From Anas platyrhynchos (taxonomy: Eukaryota; Chordata; Aves; Anseriformes; Anatidae): a DNA stretch of 64,000 bases. Positions 54,281 to 64,000 of this stretch are shown piece after piece (the first letter of the stretch is position 1; the number at the start of each line of letters is the position of its first letter). Under the pieces are notes generated by a model. The model saw only the letters and a list, made by a program, of their open reading frames with translations. It searched no databases and was not told the origin of the DNA. Made by a program: the position numbers and the translations under genes. The stretch lies in the NCBI RefSeq assembly GCF_047663525.1, contig NC_092597.1, positions 17,072,501-17,136,500 on the forward strand, given 5' to 3'.

Positions 54281-57200
54281 TGACTTCCATAAGTCCTTTA
54301 TTTTTAAATAAAGAAATCCCACTGAATCAAAGATAACAAAGTTACATTTTGTTGTGCAATGACTTCCATCTTACACCACACAGAAGAACAAAAATTAAAG
54401 AAAAAAATCAAAGACACTTTAATATATATTTATATATATAATTTTAAAGGTAAACATCAGCAGATATAGAAAAATTGCATTGCTAGTTGCAAATCATCTC
54501 CCCTGCAGCTGTCAGCTTCAGAGAATCTGACTCAGAACGTGGCAGCAGGGAGGCTATCTCTGTACACAAGCTTTTTCAGGGCAGCATTTAGAGATTGTTC
54601 CAGAGGATAATTTTGCCAATTTGGAAATTTATCTGTAATGAACCACGCTGCTCACCAAGAACATCCGATTCTCAGCCTGCTCTAACTCAGCTGCAGCAGC
54701 AACGTGAGAAGGGCATGGGTCTGCCTTCCTGAGGGCTCCCCACACCTCTTCAGCTTGGCACCTCCAGAGAAAGGGCCCCTCCTGCAAGGGGGTTATCGCT
54801 TTCTCAGAAATGATTTCGAGTCACGGGGAAACAGGGACAAGTTGTCAGGAATGAGAAAACACGGTCCTTTGGAAAGCTGCTGACATGGGCTAAGCAGTAG
54901 TGTTTGGTTACATGAAATACACTTTTTATTGTTATTATTTTTAAAGACATCCCAGCTGGCAGGAGCCACAGAAGGGTCAGCATCCCAGAAGAGCTGTAAG
55001 AGATCCCACAAGGAAAATCTGCATCTAATCAAAGCTCTCACATGACTGCAGGCACGCGATGCACGCTCGTCACTCAGACAAAAGCTAAAAGGCCTTGTGC
55101 TGGGCCACCTCGTGGCATCAGGCTCCTTGATGGTATTCAAGTCACCTGCGTTAGGCAAGGCCAAGGGGTGAGATGGCAAAACATGGTCCTCATCCACAGG
55201 GGATGCAGGGCTGGGGCTTTTAGAGCCTTATCAGACAGACCTGGAAAAGGTTCTTCAATACCAGCAGATCCAACCTGGTAAATGCTGCCCTGGATTGCGG
55301 TGTTTGTGTCCATTGATTAACCAGAAAAACACAAATACAGATGTTTGAAATGCAATAGTTCAGGGTAATCCCAGAAACCTTTCCACTGCAGTGTGGAAAG
55401 CTGGCAGCCGCTTTGACTGACTGATGGCACTGTGCCTGAGCTTCCCTACCAGCTGAGGAGAGTCCAGGCTGCTGTAAGAGGCTAGCAATGAAAGGGGGGC
55501 AGGCACCCCCCTCTGCAGGCATTCTAAGCTGGTAGACAGCTCAGGAAGCCCTCACGCCAAGAAGAGCTGTTTGCTTTTTGCCTAGAACTAGAAGCCCCGA
55601 AGGAGACCCTGCTTTGAATCACCGTGGCTCTGGGATCTACCCAGCTGACAGAGCTGCCAGAGGGCTCAGGACACGTGGAGCATGACTTGACACGATGCTC
55701 TTCACAACAAATGACTTGCACACGCAGCACAGGACTAGGGCCTTTCCTGGTCTTCCTGAAAAGGCTGTGAAGAATTTCAATAACCTCCAGAGAGGCATAA
55801 TATTTCTAAAAAAAAGTCCTTGGAAGCAAACCAGGTGACTGAACCGTTCAGCAATTAATTCTTGAAGTTACCACTCTGCTCTTTTGTTTGCGATGTAGCC
55901 CCTTACACACAATTCACCTCCAGTTATGTTGCTGAAGAGTCAACAGACACAAGAACTTGGGGATCACAAGGTAACGAGTCACATACTAAGCAAACCCTCC
56001 GTCTGACTCAATCCCTATGGCTAGAGGCAAATTCAAGGAACTCGAGGAACAGAGCTGAGAAATGATCCACTGCTTATACACATTGCTATTTTAAGCCTTA
56101 AAATAGACCATCGAGTTGTAGGCTGCCCACAAAGGTCCTTTATGTCAGCACACGACTGTACAGTGTACATCGCCAGAGGGGTCTCACCGCTTGCTGTGTG
56201 AGGAATCCTTTACTAAAAAGCAAAGCCCAAAAGCTCTGACAGAGCTGCTGCTGAAGTCTCTAGATATGCTGATGTCAAGGGAGGAGGAGAAAAAGGGCAA
56301 GGCACCACGTGTCAAAGGGCTGAGGTCTAGGAACTTGTGACAGACCCAGGACAGATGACACACAGCTTGGCTAAATTCAGTGCTGGAGACAACAGTTCTC
56401 AACATCTTTGCTTAATGCCCTGTCTTTGTAACCTGTACCTTCACAGAACAGGAACTGAAGAAAAATGGTCAGGAAAAGACCGCAGGGAGGTTCAAGTGTC
56501 TGTCTTTACAGTGCAGCTGTTGACTCATTTGAAAACACCTTCAATTTAGAACCCAACCACGGGATCATTAAACATGCTGGCAGATCTGGTGTCATGGAAG
56601 CTGCAAGTTCCTTGTGGTCCATAAGAGCAAGTCCCAGCTGCTCCCCTCCAAGTTCCAGGTGTCTCCAGACACTGACAAAGATGGTTGGACCAGCCTAACC
56701 ACCACAAAAATACGTTCTGCAACTTGCTATCTGATTGAGATGGTCCTTGGGGTTTATGTTTGAGTGTTACTTTTACATACAGCGATGAGGAAGAGGGGTG
56801 TATAGTACATGAGAATAAATGAAGAGCTCTGCTGATGCCTTTTCTAATCCCAGTTTGAAACTAAACAGAGCTCACGACAGATTCATCATGCTGTAGTCTT
56901 GAACTGCGCTACCAGGCTGTACTGCTCTGGGCTTGAAGTGTGTCCTTCTACAAGCTCGTGTGTCTTCGCAAGAGATGAGAAGACTGCTTCACCTCTAAGA
57001 TCTAAAAATTCATGTTGCATTTAAGGTGGGGTTCACTGGCAAGTGAAGACCATCTGCAGACATCACAGAACTAGCATTGCCTTATTTTGGGAGAGAAATG
57101 CATTTCAGGGAAGGATTGGACAAAGTCCCTTCCTGCCTGTGGTACTGGCACTAGGTATCAGCTGCCAATCTCTTGTCAGCAGCAAGATTTAATACAGGAT

Positions 57201-60200
57201 TCCTTTTTTTGAAGGTCTCTAGATAACACGCACTGCAGCTTCACTTCCTTCTCTCCTGCTTCCTTGAGATCTCTAAATTGCTGCAGCAGGTTTGACAACA
57301 TGAGTTGCTTTGAAAGGAGCAAGTTGGGTGGGATTGGGAGAAGAGATTTTTACTGCTTCTGTCTGCAACAGAAGTTAGTAAGGTGACTCCCAGGTTCTGG
57401 AACCCTTGCACAACCAAGCTATGACAAAGTTCTTCCTCCCCAAACAGGCTAGAATTAGTTGTCAAGCCACAAGCGGTTTAAGCAGTAGGTGCAAGTGCAA
57501 GAACAGGTCAAAGGAGCAGGACAGACCCCTATTACTTCTCTAGTTGAGAGTTTCAGAAAGTCCACAGCATTGGCACTTCTGAAATATGAAGGCTTATGAG
57601 TTACAGGGCAGCAAGATGTAGTACTCCTTGAAAAAAAACTCAGTTTGAGCAAAATCCCTACTTGATTAGACAAAGTTCTTGCCGCTTTGATAATTGCCCA
57701 GCTGCTCACCTCATTTTTTAGGAAATATCTGCTTTAAGACATCACTGATTGGCCATCTACTGTAAGTACAGCGAAGTCAGTTTGAAATAAAGGTACACTT
57801 GAGAGGGCAACTTCCTCGTACCTCAGGAACAGGAAACGTTTCAAAACCCGGTCTGTCAAGAACAGTTCTTAAAAAAGGAAGGAGGAAAAGTTCTTCAATA
57901 AAAACCCACCCAGTTCCTCTGAAAGTGGAGCTTTACTCTGGCATGCCTTGGCCTAAAAGCAGTTTGCCCCCTAATCCCAATTCCGAAGCAAGCAAACACC
58001 AGCTTTGCCTCTCAACATCTACTTTCAGACAGCAGCCAGCCATAGCGCTCTCACGTCCAACTTCCCTGTCGGGGGCAGCTGACAGCTGAACTCTTTCTGC
58101 AAGCCTGGGGTCCTGGGAAGGAAGGCAGAATTGCAGGCATGTGGGGAGCTGGGCAAGGAGCCCTGCTTTTGAGGAACTTTGAGGAAATCTGAGAAAGAAT
58201 TTTGATCTCCAAGGAGGCTTGATGCACACCTGTCCTTCCTTCATAGTGACATGTTGGGTCATATAATGGGCTCCTCACCTCAACAGTGGGGTCACTACCA
58301 CGGGAAGCTCCTGTTCCTCTAAATCTCTTTGGAGTTGATACTCACAGCACAGTAAAGCTGGACTGAAGCAGGACATGAAGCATTTTAAAAAGGGCATCTC
58401 CTGCCATGGGAGGATCAGCTTTGCTTCCTCAAGGCAGAAAGCTGTGACCTGTGAAGCTGCAGACGTATATGCCAGGAAAACTGAGACATCTAAAGTTGTG
58501 ACCCCCTGGAGATAAAAAAAAACAAAAACAAAAAAACCAACACATACCCTACACACCTAAATTCATACTGTGGCTAGTTGATGCATACAAATGTTGTTTA
58601 CACTCCAATCTTGATAAGTGAGAATACATTTACAGCACATCCAGTAAAAATTGCATGAGCAGCTATTTAAGCAAAATTCTGAGCATCTTGCATGACAGGT
58701 TTGAATGATATACAGATGCAGGATGAGTGAGAGAACAACACAAAGACAAATATCCATCAGCTAAGAATATCCTTGCTAACTGATGCCCTAAAATAGTTCT
58801 TAAGAAACAGCCATGAGCACGGCCAAGTACTGCTGCAGCTTTACTTGATCACACCTTTTTCTTTGAGGAACAAAAGGAAACCTGGGCTCAGTAACAAGGA
58901 CAACGCGCAGGTACCCACAGTTCATTCTAGCAGGCCGCGGTGTCTGGCCTAAGGCAAACTGAAAGGAATTTCCTGATATGATAATGCACCTTTGCTACAA
59001 TAGTTAATTATTGCTTTATTAAAATAAAAAGCTACCTCTGCAACCTACTGAATGAAGTTCCGGGACAGGGCAGTCCAGAAGGCTTGTTCCCCTGCATTGC
59101 CACGCTGAAGTCTTGCAGCTTGTTTCACCTTTCAACTACAAACTGAAGTGCCTGGCACACAAACCGAGGCTAAAGCAATAAAGTGCTCGTTGGATGCGGG
59201 AAGTGTGACGGGAGAAGAGCTTCACTGACACTGGGACAAAGAAGTCTCAAGGGTGGATTAACGAGACTACAATGTTGACAGAACAAATAGGGAAAAAAAG
59301 ATTGTGACCACAAAAATTCAGTCTCCAGATTGTCATGGGGCAACTTTCCTACCAGGGGATAGAGCAGAGCCCGTAATAACCACCTCTGCCCTAACAGCCA
59401 CTTGAGGCATCACTCCTGCAAGGAGCTTTTGCACTTCACTTTGCACATTACAACTAGAAGAGGGTGTCTGGGCATGCAGAAAGGAATTCACGCGAGGAGC
59501 CCAATGTCTTACTGGAGCCAGTAAAATCCTGCAGCATTTGCACAGATACAGAAGTAGTTAGTCAAAGGTATTTTAGTTGCACAGGGCTAGACCCATCAAG
59601 ATCCCACCAACTGTAAGGCAAGTCATGTGTCTGAAAACCATTCAATGCTTTGAAAATTAAGGACGAGAATTTTGGTATAATCTACCCTGACATAAGGGGA
59701 GTAAATCTAGATACATTCCCCCCCACCCTACAATTTAATCCCTAACAGAGTACATAACTATGAAATATTCTTAAAACATACTGAGCTCACAAAAAGATCC
59801 TGCAGATTCTTCATCGCTGGTTTCCATTCGGAAGCCAGAGCCAATTTTAAAAAGCTCTGGGTCAAACAAGAGATCCAGTACTAAAAACATGACTACATTT
59901 AAAAAGAGGCAAATACGACAAGGTGACTGGTCTGGTCTTGGTGTGAGAATGTGGTTACAGAGAAACATTAACTGGTATTACCAGCCCGCAGCTTTTCTCT
60001 ACCTGGAGTCCCAGCGTAAAGATACCCCAACCCACAGACATCTGAAGCATGGAAAAGTTAAGCATTTTTAAAGTGATTCACTTGTGTAACTGCACTCCCA
60101 GGAAGTGAAACACTCCCTTAAGATGGTGTAAGATTAGAACTCCACCGACAGTCAAGCATCTGTTTTCCCAAGCCACTATTTAGTGGCTCATGAACTGAAC

Positions 60201-60629
60201 CACTCACTGGCCTGTGGCTTGGTACAGGGTTTTTCCAGCACAGGGACTGAAAAAGTCGGTTACCTTGTCATCTACACCTCAACAAATGCTTCAGATCAAG
60301 TTTTTGACCACCAGGTGAAAGGCTTTTGGCATCTGAAACTTCTGTTACATCAAAGCAAACTGTCTTTAGCTCAATTACCCTGTAACAAGTCACAGTCGGA
60401 ATCTAATTCTTCAAGCAGAGCAGTAAATTACAAACCCAAGTGACTATATAAGCAAAGATCCTCTGACCAGATATCAACCTCTGTTTTAACTCCACTTCAG
60501 AAGGAAACATTGTGATCAAACCCCAGCCATAGGATATCAAGGAGAATGGAAACCTGAAGCAGCAGGTGAGGGAACAAAGAGTTCCCAAAGGGGGAGATAT
60601 ACTGAAGTGATCCAGAGTCTTTGGGTCAA
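54280..60629 (-). other. ABHD2: Long 3' UTR of ABHD2
   Basis: About 6.3 kb between the ABHD2 stop codon and the distal AATAAA without any recognisable coding exon on either strand. Base composition is AT-richer, with patches such as a TATATA run at 54420-54440. A long terminal exon is known for ABHD2 in mammals, so the whole block is best read as 3' UTR. Its end is inferred. Confidence 0.65.
54297..54302 (-). terminator. ABHD2: ABHD2 polyadenylation signal
   Basis: AATAAA on the minus strand at the right end of the convergent gap with RLBP1. It lies about 6.3 kb after the ABHD2 stop and would end the transcript near 54280. It is followed on the other side by AT-rich UTR-like sequence. Proximal signals within the UTR may be used as well. 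Confidence 0.65.
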
Positions 60630-62839
60630 TTACTCCTGGCCAGAAACTGCCTGCTCTGTGTCTGAGCAATGAGACTTTGTCTTCTCCCACTGGCAGATGG
60701 CATTGGCGTACTGCACCACGAGCTTATCCATCCAGGTCAGAGGTTCTGGGAATAGTACAGACCCCTCAAAAAAGCCCAGATGGCCTCCGTGAAGGGGCAG
60801 CACGTGCATGACGTTCTCCCGTTTCTCTGTAAAACAGAAGGAAGCACACAGTTCCAGCAGGTCAGCGATTTGGAGCCGAGAGCTAAACCACCTTAAATTG
60901 CAATAATCAACTCGATCCTTGGCATAGGGTCTGAACCAAAAGGAGCAATCTGTGATGGAAGCAGAAATGTGCTGACAAAGGCCACAGCTAATATGAAGTC
61001 AAAAGCACATAACCTAACAATTTCACAAAGTAAGATGGTCCACAGGAACCAGGCTGCCCAAGAAATGCTGCTGGCTGGGCCCTTATGGCAACACAGGTCA
61101 CATCCTTCTACCTTTAACTCACGTACACTGGTATTGGGACTGTTAGCATCATGCTGAGCTGCACCAAAGCTCTTGCATTATATTATCCACTTTGATCTAT
61201 GTGCAGTGAGAAAATCCCTGTGCTTGGTTCTGTCTGGAAGCAGCTGTAGTTGAATTCTCCGCCTGTAGCTTTCAAAGAGAAGAATGAATCCAGCTTTCCT
61301 TCCTGTGCACCATTTGTGCAGAGGAACAGCAACCAGCTCATTCTTCTGAGCTTCTACAGGGTATTGGACTTTTTCTTGGCTGAAGACAGAGAGCTGACAG
61401 AACTCCTTTCAAAGGACACACCTTATTTCATTATCAAGTAACACAGCAAAGCATGGGCTCCATTCATCAGGGAGGGGGGCCCTTCATCTATACTTGTTCA
61501 AGACTGCCACTGCAATAACCCACCTTTCTACTACATCCCAATGAGGAACAAAGACACAAGGAAGCTTTTTTTCCCATTCAAGAAAGTAACCCAAGTGTAA
61601 ACTACTGGCTATCAACAGCAGCCTAAACAGCAGAAGATGCCTGAAAGGAGGACTCGAGTTCTTCCTCCTCACAAAGAGCCTCGTTAGTTCTAGCAACTGG
61701 TGTTTTAAAGAGGCTTAGTACACCTCCCACAGGACTGTGGACGTAATAAGGCAAGTCAAGCTGCTTTGTAATCATGGATCGCGATGAGATAAGGAAGCTG
61801 CAGGTAAACAAATATGCACTGCTGGAGCAGACTACTTCAACATACCTGAAAGAGCTCTTGGAATTGATAGAAGGCTCTCATGGACAAGAGGGTCATCAGC
61901 AGCATTAACCAGCAGAAGAGGAACATAGATCTGCACCAAGAAACAGAGAAAAAAACAACAGTTAGGGGTTGGTATTTGAGTTTCTATCAACTGTTCTAAA
62001 GTTTCTTAGCTTGGCTCAATTCAGACATCTTATTTCAGTTGTCCTTTACCTGGAGAACCATCAGCAAAACAGTCAAAAATTCAGACTGGTGGCTTTTTAC
62101 CAACGGAGTACTCTGCAGCACTTTATTTTTTTTATTCAATTCAGTTGTATGAAAAGCGATACGGGTGTAACAGAGCAAACAGATTAAGTCACAGATCTTC
62201 CCCATTCTCAGAATTCAAACAGCTACACCCTTTTTTACTCTACATTGCTTTGCACATCAGGCAGCCAGTGCTAGCTGTTATAAACACCTTGGTTAAAGTC
62301 CAGGAAACTCCCTTGGAGTGCCTCCATCCTCCGGTTCAGCAAATCAAGAAGGAATTAATTTTCCAGTCTTACTTCTGCATTACTTTGGCCTGCTAAGCAT
62401 CAAGCATCTGTCTTCCAAGATAGTGTGCTGAGCCTCCTGCAGAGTATCTAGTCCTTCCTGCCTGGAAGGCTGTATGCCACCACCCATTTTCCACCTTATG
62501 CACCTACACTCAAAGAGGTTCAGCTGAACTCCTGGCTTTAGCTGGATCATCTGGATGCTACTACCCAGAGCTATGATCTCTAGAGAGCCAAGAGCATTTA
62601 GAACCAGCATTAGGAGTAGTAAGAACTGAAATCCCACTCCAAAATACTGATTACTTCTAAAAATCCAAGCCAAGACAGCTGTGTCTAGGTATCAAAACCA
62701 GAAAGCACGGAGCATTTTATCTCCAGTAGGAAGAAGATGGTACAAGAGCAGTCAACTGCAAGAGCTTACCCTGTGCAAGTAGTGCAGGCAGCTTTCTTCT
62801 TCGTAGTACTCCTTCAGGGAACTGTACCCATGGAACTTC
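60630..62839 (-). CDS. ABHD2: Monoacylglycerol lipase ABHD2, 3' part (last three coding exons)
   Basis: Single-pass membrane alpha/beta-hydrolase. In human sperm it is the progesterone-stimulated 2-arachidonoylglycerol hydrolase. Coding exons in transcript order: 62770-62839, 61846-61930, 60630-60826 (stop TAA 60630-60632). They encode about the last 117 residues of the roughly 425-aa protein. The catalytic Asp (NAADDPLVH, human D345) and His (LHGGHLGFF, human H376) are present. The nucleophile Ser lies in exons beyond the right edge. Phases agree at both joins and all sites are GT-AG. The C-terminal tail after CSDTEQ differs from human (AVSGQE). The gene continues past 64000, so this is a partial gene by window edge, not a pseudogene. 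Confidence 0.95.
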
Positions 62840-64000
62840 CTGAAATGGATAGTGTCATTGCCATCATGTTTCTAGCATCCACCTGACTCCCATTTGCAAA
62901 TAAGGACATACATGCCCAGACCTGTATTTTTAAGGACAAAGCCTTTTTCTGCAAAAACCACCTTTGGCAGCACATGCCTTTATGCTTTGTGCTTACTCAA
63001 ACACTGATAGCAGGATTTGTGTTTCTTCTACACACACCAAGTTAAACATTCAAGTGGAAGTCTAGCAGCCTTCAAGGCATCTTCTTTAAACTTAATTTGC
63101 TTTCTCCTGTGTGAGTAACTTATAAACTTATAAACTTATTCACCACCTGAAAGCCTTTACAAACATAAAACCATCACAGCTTACAAACCTCAAACATACT
63201 GGACAAAAGGGCCTGCCTACAAACCGCCCAGAATCCACTGTGGTTCCATTTTTTTTTGCAGTATCCTTAGCCCTTCATCTCAAACCAAGGATGCAGTGAG
63301 CCTATACTCAAGTGCTTTTTTTCTTTCCTGGGGTAGGAGGCAGTGATGCAGCTGTAGGCCCAAAGTAGACAGGCCTCAGGGATGAAGGACAAGTATATTT
63401 CCCCTAGGAATCACTCTTAGAAAGACAGCAAACAGCAATATTCCTACTCCTCCAAAAACCTTTTAGCTGTATAGCTGGCAGTGTACAGCTTCAGCATTTT
63501 GTAAAGGTGTCAATGCCTGATATAGAACATGCCATGGCAAGATCACAGCCACTGAACAAAGTACTAAGTTGTTTTCAAGGACACCGGCAGTAACAGCCTG
63601 CTGCCTAATAATGCAGAGAGCTTAATTTAGGTGCAAGTATGACAAGTTAAAAAGTTCGTGTTATCTCAGCCAGTTCTAATGTTCACAAAGAAGGCATTAT
63701 TCTCGGGGGGAAGGGTTTGTTTCAAAATTCAAGCAGGACTAAAAACACTCATGTGCAGTTCCGAGATGCTTTTCACATTCTGCGTTATTTTTTGTGGACC
63801 TCTTGGCAAGAGCTTGCCTCTTCCTTGTTTATTCTGGGCTGCAGGTTCAGATGTTATAGATAAATGCCTCCTGGATGACTTTACAGAAGCTGTGATTATC
63901 AAAAATAAACTTTTTTTTTGTGGTTTTATTCAATGTAAAGACAAGGAAGGATTTGGGGTTGTCAGCGCTGCATTTCAGCAGATTCCCACAGGCACAGAGA
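62840..64000 (-). other. ABHD2: ABHD2 intron (continues past window)
   Basis: Intronic sequence upstream of the exon at 62770-62839. The preceding ABHD2 exon, ending in residues like MQIDDNVM, was looked for on the minus strand and is not in the window. No repeat or RNA gene is recognised. Confidence 0.7.

Overview
The window is vertebrate nuclear DNA, almost certainly from a bird. Two fragments of CR1 retrotransposon, the typical avian repeat family, lie in introns. Introns are short, and a very GC-rich left end with many homopolymer and short tandem runs adjoins a more AT-rich right side. Gene order and strands are tRNA-Arg(UCG) / POLG > < FANCI / RLBP1 > < ABHD2, with MIR9-3 outside the tRNA. 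This is the human 15q26.1 order in reverse, so the block is a conserved syntenic segment. The species cannot be fixed from the sequence alone.

Layout. 1-13.1 kb: GC-rich, protein-free DNA around the miR-9-3 hairpin (3059-3143, minus strand). It contains CRE palindromes, a few conserved-looking AT-richer islands and two textbook minus-strand 5' splice sites that suggest a spliced host lncRNA. 13.1-13.2 kb: intact tRNA-Arg(UCG), minus. 13.3-23.2 kb: POLG (plus), 22 coding exons joining to exactly 1,196 codons plus stop, with a 19-21 bp minisatellite in its probable first intron. 21.9-46.6 kb: FANCI (minus), 37 coding exons joining to 1,337 codons plus stop, convergent with POLG and probably overlapping its 3' end. 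48.2-52.5 kb: RLBP1 (plus), 7 coding exons, 316 codons plus stop, divergent from FANCI. 54.3-64 kb: the last three coding exons and a roughly 6.3 kb 3' UTR of ABHD2 (minus, runs off the right edge).

The neighbours do not form a pathway. They are a mitochondrial DNA polymerase, an interstrand-crosslink repair factor, a retinal visual-cycle carrier, a membrane serine hydrolase and a neural microRNA, linked only by old synteny. All exon joins were read by hand from splice signals and frame. Each complete gene closes to a multiple of three with phase-consistent joins throughout, which is the strongest internal check available. No new protein system was found. The best second-look items are the miR-9-3 host-transcript architecture, the POLG intron 1 minisatellite, the POLG/FANCI convergent overlap, a GC-AG intron in POLG, and lineage differences in FANCI regulatory motifs.
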